A stretch of DNA of 64,000 bases from Cymbidium sinense (lineage: Eukaryota > Streptophyta > Magnoliopsida > Asparagales > Orchidaceae). Positions 1 through 11,675 of this stretch are shown here, piece by piece (the first letter of the stretch is position 1; every line of letters begins with the position of its first letter). Below the pieces are notes generated by a model. It did no database searches. It was not told the origin of the DNA and saw only the letters and a program-made list of their open reading frames with translations. Made by a program: the position numbers and the translations under genes. The stretch lies in assembly GCA_021442155.1 (NCBI GenBank), contig CM038222.1, forward strand, positions 21,090,923-21,154,922, in the 5' to 3' direction.

Positions 1-1680
1 CCTAAAAATAAACTTAAAATAAACCTAAAATAAATAAAAATAAACTAAAATCTAAACTAAAAAAAGAACCTAAACCTAAAATAAAATAAAATAAACCTAA
101 ACTGGCTAAAATAAACTAAACTAAAATAAATTAAACCTAAACCTAAAATAAACTAAACCTAAACCTATACCTAAAATAAATAAAGTAAAATAAACTAAAA
201 TTAAACCTAAACCTAAACTAAAAAATAAAAACTAAAAATAAACATAAAATAAAAACCTAAAATGTAAACCTAAAAAAATAAAATATAAACCTAAACTTAA
301 ACTAAAAAATATAAAATAAAACCTATACCTAAAAAATTAAATAAAAAAAACTAAATTAAAAAAATAAACATAAACCTAAACTAAAACCTCAAAAATAAAC
401 TAAAATAAAAAACCTGAACTAAAAGAAATAAAATTAAAATAAATAAACTAAACTAAATAATAATAAAAATAAAAATAAACCTAAATGAAAATAAAAAATA
501 AAAAACTAAAATAAATAATAAATAATAAATCTACCACTTAATTTAAAAAAATAAATAAAACAAAACTCTAACCTTAAACCATGGATCTAACCCTAAACAC
601 TAAATTCTAAACCCTAAAATTAACCTAAATGCTAAAATTAAACCTAAACCCTAAACCCTAAACCCTAAAACCCTAAACCATAAAACCCTAAACCCTAAAC
701 CTAACCCTAAACAAACAATAAACCCTCCTACCACTAAACTACTCCTTTAACCCTAAACACTAAACTAAACCCTAAATCCTAAACCACTGCTACCCAAACT
801 ACCAAACCTTAAATCTTAAATCTTAAACCCACTTACTTAATCTCTAAACCAAACTAAACTTAAACCCTAAACTTAAACCCTACCCACCCTAAATCCTAAA
901 ACCTAAACCCTAAACCACCTCTTTAAACCCTAAAACCCTAAACTCTGCCTAATAACCTAAACCTAAACTAAGTAAAACCTAAAATAAAATGAATAAAAAA
1001 CCAAACCTAAATAAAACAAAACAAAACAAAATAAAATGAAAACCTAAACTAAAACCTAAGCCTTAACCTAAAAATAAAATAAAATAAATAAAAATTAAAT
1101 AAATAAAAATCTAAACTAAACTAAAAAATAAAATAAACCTAAGTAAAAAAGACCTAAGGAAAATAAAAACCAAATGTAAAATAAAAATAAAATAAACCTA
1201 AAATAAAATACAAACTAAATAAAAACCGAAACCTAAAAAATAAACCTAAAAATAAATAAAAAAGAAAACCTAAACCCTAAACTAAAAAAAAGAAACCTAA
1301 ACCAAAAATAAAAATAAGATAAACAAAATAAAATAAACCTTAACCTAAACTAAAATAATAATAAAAAACTGAAACCTAAACCAAAGATAAACAAAACCTA
1401 AACCCTAAACAAAATAAAATAAAATCAACTAAAAATAAACCTAAACATAAACTAAAAAATAAAACCTAAAAATAAAGCTAAAATAAAAACCTAAAACCTA
1501 AACCTAAGAAAATAAAATAAAAACCTAAACCTAAACCAAAAAATAATAAATAAAACCTAAACCTAAAATATAAAATAAAAATAATACTTAACTAAAAAAT
1601 AAACTTAAACCTAAACCTAAACTTAAAAAATAAATTGAAATTTAAAACCTAAACTAAAATAAATAAACCTCAAATAAATA

Positions 1681-1730
1681 AAGAAAAGAAGAAATGTTGA
1701 ACCTGAATTTATTTTTTGTTAAAAAAAAAA
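1681..1730 (+). pseudogene. Scrap of GR-RBP 3'UTR end
   Basis: The text AAGAAGAAATGTTGAA followed by a TGAATTTATT run and an A-run matches the last ~50 bp of the five longer GR-RBP fragments in this window (for example around 22170-22217 and 51475-51514). Nothing of the coding part is present. It marks a further, nearly erased copy inside the telomere-like array. Confidence 0.65.
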
Positions 1731-3630
1731 CTAAAAATGCTAAACCCTAAACTAAAACTTGAACCCTAAACCTAAAACTTAAACCCAAAAGCCTAAATCC
1801 TAAAAGCCTAAACCCTAAACCCTAAACCCTAAACCCTAAACCTTAAAAAGCTAAAAACCTAAACCTAAACTAAATAAAACCTAAAATATAATAAATAAAT
1901 AAATAATTTGAACAAAATAAATTTAAAATAAAATAAAATAAAACAAACTAAAATAGAAACCTAAACCTAATCCAAAAAAGAAAATAAAATAAAAATAAAA
2001 CTAAAAAAATAAATTAAATTAAAACCTAAAATAATCTAAAAAAATAAAAACCTAAATAAAATAAAAACTAAACATAAAATAAAAATAAAATAAACCTAAA
2101 ATAAAATAAAATAAAAACTAAACAAAAACTTAAATGTAAATAATAAATGTAAAAATGAAACCTAAAAATAAATAAAAAATTAAACCTAAACTAAACTAAA
2201 AAATGCACCTAAACCTTAAAAAAAAATTAAAGCAAAACCTAAACCCTAAACCCTAAACCTTAAACCCTAAATCTTAAACCCTAAAAAAAATAAATAAATA
2301 AAAACATAAACTAAATAAAACCCAAAATTAAATAAAAAAACCTAAACCTAAATAAAATTAAAAGTAAAATATAATAAAAAACCTAAACCTAAAATAAATT
2401 AAATAAAAAAAATTAAAATAAAATAAATAAAAACCTAAACTAAACTAAAAAATAAAATAAACTTAAATAAAATAAAAACTAAAGTAAAATAAAATAAAAT
2501 AAAGCTAAAATAAAAATAAAACTAAATAAAAAACTTAAAAAAAAATAAACCAAAAAATAAAATGTTAAAAAAAAATAAAACCTAAACCCTAAACTAAAAA
2601 AAAATCCTAAACCTAAAATAAACAAAATATAATAAACCTAAACCTAAACTAAAATAAATAAAACCTAAACCTAAACCTAAAATAAACTAAACCTAAATAC
2701 TAAACTCAAAAAATAAAATAAACTAAAAATAAACCTAAACTTAAACTAAAAAATAAAACCTTAAAATTAACTTAAAATGAAAACCTAAAACGTAAACCTA
2801 AAAAAATAAAATAAAAACCTAAACCTAAACATAAAAAAAACCTAAACCTAAAAAATAAACTAAAAATAAAACTAAACAAAAAAATAAACATAAACCTAAA
2901 CCTAAACTACAAAAATAAAAAACCTAAGTTAAAATAAATAAGCTAAACTAAATTAAAATAAATAATAAATAAAATAAACTAAATAAATAAATAAATAAAA
3001 TAAACCTAAACCTGTTTGTTTATTTTAAAAAAATGCCTAAAACCTAAACCCTACCCTAAATCCTGTAATACCCCAAACCTACTAACCCACTTCACCACCC
3101 CAAACCCTCCTTAAAACCATAAACCCTCCTAAAAAATAAACCCTAAACTCCCTAAACTAAACCCTAAACTAACAAACTCTAAACTGATCCCAAACCTAAA
3201 GCTAAACTATCCCATCACTAAACTAACCTAAATAAATCCCAAACCTAAACTAAACCTAACCACCTAAACTAAAAACCTAACCCAAACTTAAACTCTAAAC
3301 CCTAAACCTAAACCTCCACTAAACCCTAACCTAAAACTATACCTAAATCCTAAAATCCTAAATAAACTGACCCAAACCCTACTAACTTAAACCTAAACTC
3401 TAAACCTAAACTGAAACCTAAACCCAAAAACCCTAAAACCTCCCTCCTGCTCTTAAATAAACCTAAACCTAAACTTAAATAAATAAAAAAAATAAATAAA
3501 AAAACTAAACTAAAATAAAAAATAAAACTAAACTAAATTAGTAAATAAATAAACCTAAAAAATAAAAAAAAAAATAAAAAAAAACTTAAAATAAAAATAA
3601 AATAAACTTAAAAATAAAATAAAATAAATC

Positions 3631-3656
3631 TGTGCTTCGTTCGGTTACGTGTTACT
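3631..3656 (+). other. Nanopore ligation-adapter-like sequence (likely technical)
   Basis: A G-containing 26-nt island sits inside a G-free TAAA array. It contains CTTCGTTC and GTTACGT in the order and spacing of the Oxford Nanopore ligation adapter top strand as I remember it. By eye 22 of 26 positions agree without gaps, and all four differences are A/G exchanges. The sequence occurs nowhere else in the window and resembles no neighbouring repeat. The simplest reading is an untrimmed adapter from a read end or a chimeric read. I could not align it against an adapter file. Confidence 0.75.
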
Positions 3657-5493
3657 AAAAATAAAACCTAAAATAAATAAAAATAAAACCTAAAAAAACT
3701 AAATAAACTAAAATAAAAAAATAAATAAACCAAAACATAAACTAAAATAAACTAAATGAACCCTAAACTTAAACCTAAAATAACCTAAACTAAAACCCTA
3801 AACTAAATAAAAAATAAACCTAAACTAAATTAACAAATAAAGCCTAAAAATAAACTTAAAATTAAAACTTAAAACCTAAACCTAAAAAATAAAATAAAAA
3901 TCTAAACCTAAACCTAAAAATAAAAAATAAAACCTAAACCTAAAAAATAAAATAAAAATAAAACTAAACTAAAAATTAAACTTAAACCTAAACCAAAACC
4001 AAAAAAATAAACTAAAATAAAAACCTAAACTAAAATAAATAAACTTAAAATAAATAAATTAAACTAAATAAAAATAAAAATAAACCTAAATATAAATAAA
4101 AATAAAATAAACTAAAATAAATAAAAAATATACTAAATAAACCTGAACCTACTGGTTAACTTAGTTTTAAAAAAATAAACCCTAAACCATAAACCTTAAA
4201 CACTAAATCCTAAACCCTAAATCCTAAACCCTAAACCCTAAACCCTAAACCCTAAACCCTAAACCCTTAACCTAACCACCCTAACCCTATACCCTAAACC
4301 CACCCTAAATGACCTAAACTACCTCTAAACTAAATTACTCTAAACACCCTAAACCTACCCCCTATAAACTACCACTGACTCCTACTAACCCACCCACCTC
4401 CCTACCCTCTCTCACCTCCTACTCTAAACTAATAAACCCAAAACCCTAAAACTAAACCTAAACTAACCCTGGGTTAAACCTGTTAACCCTAATGCTATAC
4501 TAAACCTAAACCTTAAACCCTAAACCTAAACCCTAAACCCTAAAAACCTAACCTAAACCTAAAATAAAATAAAATAAAAATAAAACTAAACTAAAATAAA
4601 ATAAATAAAACTAAACTAAACTAAAAAATAGAATAAACATTAAAATAAAAAACCTTAATAAAATAACAAATAAATGTAAATAAAATAAAATAAACTTAAA
4701 ATAAAATAAAAACTAAACTTAAACAAAAACCTAAAGTAAATAAAAATAAAACCTAAACCCTAAACTAAAAAAACCTAAACCTAAAATAAATAAAATAAAA
4801 TAAAATAAACCTAAACTTAAACCTTAAATAAACCAAACCAAAACCCTAAATTAAAAGTAAACCTAAAGCTAAACTAAAAAATAAAACTTAAAAATAAACC
4901 TAAAATGAAAACCTAAAACCTAAACTTGAAAAAATAAAATAAAAACCTAAACTTAAACCTAAAAATAAAAAATAAAACCTAAACCTAAAAAATAAAATAA
5001 AAATAATACAACACTAAAAAATAAACATAAACCTAAATCTGAACCTGACAAGAAAACTAAAATATAAAACTTAAACTTAAATAAATAAACCTAAAATAAA
5101 TAAACTAAACTAAATAAAAATAAAAAATAAACCTAAATAAAAATAAAAAATAAAATAAATAAAAATAAATAAAAAATAAACTAAATAAACCAAAACTACT
5201 AAATTTCCTATTTAAAAAAAAACCCTAAACTCTAAACCCTGAACCCTAAACTCTAAACCCTAAACTTACAACCCTAAACCCTAAACCCTAAACCCTAAAT
5301 AAACCCTAAACTACTAAACCAAACCTAAGAATAAACCCTAATAACCACAAACCTTAAACAAATTCCCCAAACCACAAACCTTAAAACACTTAAACTAACC
5401 AAAAATACAAACCACAACCTAACTAAATAATAAAATAAATTAAAAAAACAAACCTAATTTCTAAAACTAATAAACATAAACCTAAACTAAACT

Positions 5494-5920
5494 AAGAATA
5501 ATTTGTGGCAGAACATCCTATCAACCATGCTGGTCTAGATCTGGATAAGAGGATGATTATCAGTGGTGGTGAGGGATCCGGAGGTGTTATTTAAAGTGGT
5601 GGTCAAAGCGGTGGTGGTTATGGAGGTGGCGGGCGATGGAGGTTAAAGCCTTGGTAGTCAGGAGGGGAGATCAGATATGATGGTGGATCGCTACTCGAGA
5701 GACCCAATGGTTAATGGGAACTAGAAACTGAAGGACCATCGATCACGACTACTTATGGAAGCTGACTTTATAGTAGATGGTTCTAGTTATCTAGGGTTTT
5801 GATTTTTCTATGCATGCTAATTTTTTATTTATGATGTTGCTTGTGTCTTAAAAACTTGGTGTGTTACTTGATGAAATCAAAAGAAGAAATGTTGAATCAC
5901 AATTTATTCTCTGTAAAAAA
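5494..5920 (+). pseudogene. GR-RBP 3' gene fragment, copy 1
   Basis: This is the most decayed of five related fragments. It lies between telomere-like blocks. The Gly codon-rich part (GGTGGTGG, TATGGAGGTGGCGGG) sits at about 5555-5640. The end of the reading frame (TCGCTACTCGAGAG ... AATGGGAACTAG) is at about 5688-5730, followed by the shared 3'UTR (TCTAGTTATCTAGGGTTTTG, GATGAAATCAAAAGAAGAAA) and an A-run near 5915. The beginning is garbled compared with copies 2 and 5. Unlike copies 3-5, it is not followed by the AT-rich ~340-bp repeat. Confidence 0.65.
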
Positions 5921-7730
5921 ACCAAAACCCTAAACCCAAAACTAAAAACTAAAACCTAAACCCAAAACCCTAAAATTAAAAAAAATTTAAAGATAAAAAA
6001 AATAAAAAATCCACAAACCTAAACCCTAAAGCTGCTAAACCTAAACCCTAAACCTAAACTATAACCCTAAATCTTAAACTCTAAACCCTAAAACCTAAAA
6101 CCCTAAACCCCAACTAAACCTTAAACCTTAAACCCCAAACCCTACCCAATAATAAACTAATAAAACTAACTAAACTAAAATAAAAAATAAATAATAAAAC
6201 TAAAAATAAATAAAATCAAAAACTAATAAATAAAAATAAATAAACAAAATAAAACTAATAAAACTAACTAAACTAAAAAATAATAAATACATAAACTAAT
6301 AAATAATAAAATAAAACTAAACTAATAAATAAACTAATAACTAAATTAAACATAAAACAAAAAACCCCACTAATATTAACTAAAAATAAACTAATAATAA
6401 AATAACAAAATAAAATTAAACCTAAACTAATAAAAACTAAACTAATAAATAACTAAAATTAAACCCTAAACTAAACAACTAATAAATATAATAATAAAAC
6501 TAAATAATAACTAAACCACTATAATAAACTAATAAATAAAATAACTAATAAATAAACTAAAAAATAACTAATAAACTAACCAATAATAAAACTAATAACT
6601 AAAATAATAATAATAATAAACTAATAAAACTAAACTAAAAATAATAAAATAATAATAAAATAATAAAATAAAACTAAAACTTAATAACTAATAATATAAC
6701 TAAAATAATAAATAATAAACTAAATAAAATAACTAAACTAATAAAATAAAATGTAAATAATATATAATGATAAAATAAATAAATAAACTAAACTAATGAT
6801 AAAAAACAAACCTAATAACTAACTAATAATAATAACTAACTAAACTAATAAACTAATAACTAATAAAAATAATAAACTAAACTAAAACTAATAATAAAAA
6901 CACTAAATAATAACAACTAATAACATAAAACTAAACTAAACTACTAATAATAATAAAATAATAAATAATTAAATAAAACTAAAACTAAACACTAAAATTA
7001 ACTAAATTAATAAATAATAATAAATAAAATAAACTAATAATAAAATAATAACTAAACTAATAAAACTAAACTAAATAAAATAAAATAATAACTAAAATTA
7101 TAACTAAAAAAAAATAATAATAATAATATAAAGAAACTACATAAATAAACTAAATAAACTAATTAATAATAATAAAAATATTAATAATAAAAAATAAATA
7201 AACTAAAATAACCAATAATTAAATAATAACTCATAATAAACTAAAATAATAAAAAAACTAATAAACTAATTATAAAATAAACTAAAACTAATAATAACTA
7301 ATTAATTAAAACTAATAAACTAATAAATAATATAATAAAACTAAAACTAAAATGTAATAATAACTAATTAAAACTAAAATTAATAATATATAATAAAACT
7401 AATAATAAATAATAATAACTAAACTAATAATTAATAATAATAAAATAAACCACTAACTAAAACTAACTAAAACCTAAATAATAATAAAACCAAAACTAAT
7501 AATAATAACTAAACTAAATAAATAATAACTAACTAAAATAAACTAAATCTAATAAATAAAATAAACTAAATTCTAATAAACTAACCAAAAAAATAATAAC
7601 TAAAACTAAAACTAATAAACTAAACTAATAACCTAACTAAAAAACAAACATAATTAATAATAAACTAATATAACCTAATAATAACTTATAAGCACTAAAC
7701 CAAAACCTAAAACCTAAACTAAATTAAACC
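5921..7730. repeat. Degenerate telomere-like array, block 2 (CTAAT/AATAA-rich subtype)
   Basis: The first ~250 bp keep CCCTAAA words (5925-6160). From about 6170 the text becomes a monotonous mix of AATAA, ACTAATAA and AACTAAA with even fewer C residues and virtually no G. This texture is limited to about 6170-7700 and differs from the CCTAAA/AAATAAA texture of the other blocks. There are no ORFs and no recognisable gene. Confidence 0.85.
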
Positions 7731-7759
7731 CTCTTATTGAATTTTGGGATCCCTCGCAT

Positions 7760-9105
7760 TCTTAGTTAGTTTTTGAGTGCTTTCTCTCTTGGAATCCCTA
7801 TAGATTATCGGTCTTGGGATGATCTTGACCTATTCTTATCACAATGCCATGACTCATGGCATCGACTTCTTCAAATCCATGGGGTAAATCCCACGTGTCG
7901 ATGGATCCCTCTAGGGCATCAGATTTTTTGGGTAATCCTACCCTCTTGTTACTAAATCTTTTTGAGGCTTTATGGTAAGAATTCCTCCACCGAGCCTCCT
8001 TTGAATTTGCTTCATACAACTTTTAAAGGTACTCTAAAAATTACGATTTTAGATGAGGATATTGAAAGATTAACTAAGCATTTTTGCATTTTCTTTGATT
8101 GGAATATTTTCATTTAAATGGCCAAAGATGGAAGATATTCATTCCTTTTTTCATAGCTTAAATTTATCTTTCTTTTTTATTGGGTTGATGCAAGGCATGT
8201 TACGATTAAACTTTCTAATGACCTTGATTATTGAAGAATTTTTCTAGGTGTTCTTATCATGTTTTTAATTGTCAGTGTGTATTCGTGGATGCCTATGTTT
8301 GATGTTAATGAAGAGTCTCTTATTATTCTTATTTAAATTTCTTTAACTAAGTTGCATATTCATCTCTTTAATCATCAGATTCTTTATGCTATTGGGTTGA
8401 TTTTTGGTCGACCTTTGCAAGTTGATCAAGCAACAGCTGCTTCTTCTAGACCGTATGTTGCTAGAATTCTTGTAGAGATTGATATTACTAAAAGTATTTG
8501 AAAGAAATTTGGTTTGGTTCGGAGAAATGTGGTTATTTTCAAAAATTTATTTTTGAGAGCTTTCCCATTTTTTGTAATCATTGTAAGATTCATGGGGATG
8601 AAATTTTTGAATGCTTTATTGCTCATCCCTCTTTTAGGAAGCAAATCACAAGCAAGAATTCAATTGCTGAAAAAATTGACGATTCTCTCAAGTTGGATAA
8701 AGGAAAATATGCTTTTTTAAAATTCTAATGTTTTGCAAAACCAAATTTTGAATCTTCTAAAAGTTTTACCAATTAATGATTTTCTAATAGAAGGTAATTT
8801 TGATGTTTGAAAAGTTTTAACAAAAATCATGCTCTAAGTGTTTCTTTTGATGATTCTATTAAATGGAAGGCTTTAAAGGCTATGGTTAATGATTTTAATG
8901 GTTTGATGTTGTGCATAAATCCTTTCATGATGATGGTTTGAATATTATTGATTCTAACACCATTTCTTCCAATAAGTTGGATGTTGTTTCATTTTCTCCT
9001 ATTTTCGCTTTAGATCGTGGGAAAGAGACTATTTATTTGCCTTCTTTGATTGAGAATGGTGGTGAAAAGAAAGTTCTTATTTCTGATTTTAACTTTTGGT
9101 CTTGA
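7760..9105 (+). pseudogene. LINE ORF1 pseudogene (DUF4283 + zf-CCHC_4-like)
   Basis: The reading frame is split by frameshifts and stops, but domain order is preserved. Around 8050-8330 are remnants typical of DUF4283, including DEDIERL, RHVTIKLSND and a W-x-P motif. At 8388-8490 one frame reads GRPLQVDQATAA and RPYVARILVEIDITK, the conserved end of that domain. The next frame (8498-8728, no ATG) gives KEIWFGSEKCGYFQK and the knuckle FCNHCKIHGDEIFEC, spaced CX2C-X4-D-X4-C, so the usual histidine is Asp. A further open stretch (8911-9105) has no recognisable domain. The protein would be the RNA-binding ORF1p of a plant L1-like element. It is clearly non-functional here. Confidence 0.7.
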
Positions 9106-10980
9106 TAATCTTGTTAATATTGGCGATCCTTCTTTTAAAAAATAAGATTTAGATACCTATGACAATTCTCTCATTGAATAGTTCTATTTGGTTCAAACGA
9201 TGGTTTTCTATATGGCTAGTAAATGTTCAAAATTTTGGTAATATGCTATGTGTTTCTAAGGGATTTGAATCTTATTTTAATCCCTTACATGAAGATTGTA
9301 TGAAAATCTAGATTACGTCTCTTGCTTCTTTTATGAATGAAAGAGAGGATACTCTTCATATTTTATTGGAAGGTGAAAATATTGATAATTGACTTATTAA
9401 TAAAGCTTGTTTACGCTCCTTGTTTCACTTCTAATTTGAAATGCATAATATTTAGATTATCCTTTGTAATGTTGTTGATGATTCTAAATGCTATTCTTTG
9501 AAAGATAGGTTCTTCCCCATGCCTTTTATAACAATCGATTCATTTGAATGGAGGAGAAAATGCATGGTTATAAAACTATTTACAAGTAGAAAAGAAAAAA
9601 AAAAGTGTTCATTTATGCCCTCCTCACTTGTCGAGGGTTACTCATTCCAAAGCTTCTTGGAAATAATCTCTTCTATCCTTAGGAGGTTTTTGCTTTTGGC
9701 TGGTTTTTTCTCTATTGGTTGAGCTTTTGCTGTGTGTTTTCTTGCTAGCTGGAGTATTGGCTTCTTGGCTAATTTTCCTCTTTCTAGCATGGTGTTTCTA
9801 GCTTCTTATTTGTTGGGTTTTTTTTTGTGCCCTTTGGCTGGTTGGTTTTGTGCTGGTGGCTTTGTTCCTGTTGGCTTGCCTTTCTTTGGTTGGTGCTTTT
9901 GCTCTATTTGTTGGTGGTAGGTTGGGCTTTTTGTCCTTGGTGTGGTTTGTCCATTGGTTGGTTGTTTCTCCAACTATTTATTTTAGCTTATGCTAGGCTT
10001 CTTCTTTTTTTTTGGTTTGTTTGGTTCTCTTTCTCTTTCCTGACTATTTTTCTTGGGTGCTCTATTATGTGGTTGCTTTGTTGGCTATTTACTTTCCTTT
10101 GGTTGGTGCCTTGGTGTCTTTGGATTGGTGTTATTGTGGGCTTTGTAACATGGTGCCTTGGTGGCTTTGGATTGGTGTTATTATGGGCTTTGTTGGCTTG
10201 GTGGTGTGGCTTTGGATTGTTGTTATGGGCTCTGTGTCTTTGAGGATCTTTTCTTTTTTTTTGGTTGTGAGATTCTTTTCTCCCTCTATTTAAAAGGTGT
10301 TCATATTTGGTTTTGTTGGGATTGATTTATGTTAATTTATATGTTGCTCTCTCTCTCTTTGTTTCCTTAGCTTCACTTTTCTTTGTTTGGGTGGCTATTA
10401 TGATAGGTTTGTATTTTTCTTTGGCTAGGATGGCTATGATGATTGATGGATTTTTTCCTTGATATTTTTGTGGTTGGTGAATTTTCCTATTTGTAACCCT
10501 TCTTTGAAGCTGGATACACTTAGGATTTGATACCCCTCATTACTGTGATTATCCTTTTTTTCCTCATATTTGAGCTTGAGTTTTTTTCTCTTTATGTTTT
10601 GTGATCTCCTTCTAGCTGAGATTTCTTGTAGGTTGCAGGTTCTCTTTTTTAGTTGGTCTCCTCTTTTTCTTGGAGGGAGCTGGAGTCTTACTGATGGTCT
10701 CTTTTTTCTTAGATGGCTGGAGTTGTCTTCAATTGCTGGTTGCAAGTTTCCTTTTCTTATGGATCTTCATCTCTTTGGAGGTTCTTTTGGAGCTCCATGG
10801 ATTCTTCCCCTTCGCTGCCTTTTGCTAGCTTTTTTAGTTCTATCTTTTTTTATTTTTTTCTTTATTGATGTTTAATGTATTAGTTTAGGGACTAAACTCC
10901 TTAGGATTCTCTTATAGCTCATTTAAGTAATAATTTTTTTCTTTTTGATTTAGTCTTTAATATGGTCTTCTTGTACCTAT
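9106..10980. other. T/G-rich low-complexity part of the LINE-like island
   Basis: This T- and G-rich stretch has recurring TTGGTTGG, GGCTTTGT and TTGGTGG words, densest at 9650-10250. Long + strand frames (for example 9827-10243 and 10570-10875) translate to Trp/Leu/Phe/Gly/Cys-rich strings that follow the repeat wording, have no ordered membrane-protein pattern and overlap each other in different frames. I regard them as by-products of composition. Without a family consensus it is unclear whether this is decayed ORF1 3' sequence, LINE 3'UTR or a separate insertion. Confidence 0.5.
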
Positions 10981-11020
10981 TTTTCTGAGCAATAAATCCC
11001 TTTTAATTAAAAATAAAAAA

Positions 11021-11675
11021 ACCCTAAACCCTAACAACCCTAAACCTTAAACACTAAACCCTAAACCCTAAACTACTAAACACTAAACCCTAAACCTAAA
11101 CCTAAAACCCTAAACCTAAAATCTAAACCATAAACCCTAAACCCTAAACCCTAAACCCTAAAACCTAAAACATAAACTAAATAAAACCTAAAAATAAAAT
11201 AAATAAAATAAAAAAATAACTTAAAATAAAAACCTAAACTAAAACCTAAACCTAAACCTAAAAGTAAAATAAAATAAAAATAAAAATAAACTAAAATAAA
11301 ATAAATAAAACCTAAACTAAACTAAAAAATAAAATAAACCTAAGAATAAAATACCTAAATAAAATAAAAACTAAACATAAATTAAAAATAAAATAAACCT
11401 AAAATAAAATAAAATAAAAGCTAAATAAAAATCTAAACCTAAAAAAATAACCTAAAAATAAATAAATAATAAAACGTAAACCCTAAACTAAAAAAAAAAC
11501 TAAACCTAAAATAAAAATAAAATAAACAAAATAAAATGAACCTAAACCTAAACTATAATAAACTAAACTAAAATAAATAAAACCTAAACCTAAACCTAAA
11601 CCTAAAATAAACTAAACCTAAACCTAAACTAAAAAATAAAATAAAATAAACTAAAATAAACCTAAAACTAACATG
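11021..11675. repeat. Degenerate telomere-like array, block 3
   Basis: True CCCTAAA words at 11021-11165 pass into AAATAAA/CCTAAA text with little G. The block bridges the A-tail of the LINE-like element and the broken edge of retroelement copy A, where G-containing unique sequence begins abruptly with GGGAAGAAGGGTGTGATTT. Confidence 0.85.

Larger units (their letters stand above)
1..5493. repeat. Degenerate telomere-like array, block 1
   Basis: The block is built from CCTAAA, TAAA and ATAAA words with almost no G on the + strand. True (CCCTAAA)n runs occur near 640-720, 1805-1850, 2240-2285, 4200-4266 (about six perfect heptamers in a row) and 5220-5300. Between them lie A-rich stretches where the C-run of the heptamer is reduced or missing. 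A punctuation sequence related to CTACCAGTTTACTTAATTTT plus an A-run precedes the true telomere motif near 530, 3012, 4145 and 5194. No gene is visible. An adapter-like insertion (3631-3656) and a GR-RBP 3'UTR scrap (1681-1730) interrupt it. It could be an old subtelomeric or interstitial telomere satellite, or partly a consensus artefact of noisy long reads. Confidence 0.9.
7731..11020 (+). mobile_element. Decayed LINE-type non-LTR retroelement with ORF1 only
   Basis: A 3.3-kb island of normal base composition sits inside telomere-like arrays. Its 5' half carries a broken plant LINE ORF1 (DUF4283 domain plus a CCHC-type knuckle, separate entry). Its 3' end has AATAAA at 10991 followed at once by an A-rich tail (TTAATTAAAAATAAAAAA) running into CCCTAAA, as expected of a polyadenylated retrocopy on the + strand. 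I find no endonuclease or reverse transcriptase motif in any frame. The middle (9.1-10.9 kb) is T/G-rich and low-complexity. It is either an internally deleted LINE or a non-autonomous ORF1-only derivative. No target duplication can be set because both flanks are telomere-like repeats. Confidence 0.7.

Noticed and set aside
1..700. A true chromosome end at the window start
   Set aside because: The left edge is a degenerate A-rich block and not a terminal run of perfect CCCTAAA; the better telomere runs lie inside the window. Interstitial or subtelomeric is the safer reading.
9827..10243. 138-residue + strand ORF, hydrophobic, membrane-protein-like
   Set aside because: Its Trp/Leu/Phe/Gly/Cys string follows a TTGG/GGCTTTG repeat, other frames in the same place are equally open, and there is no start context, ordered helices or family match.
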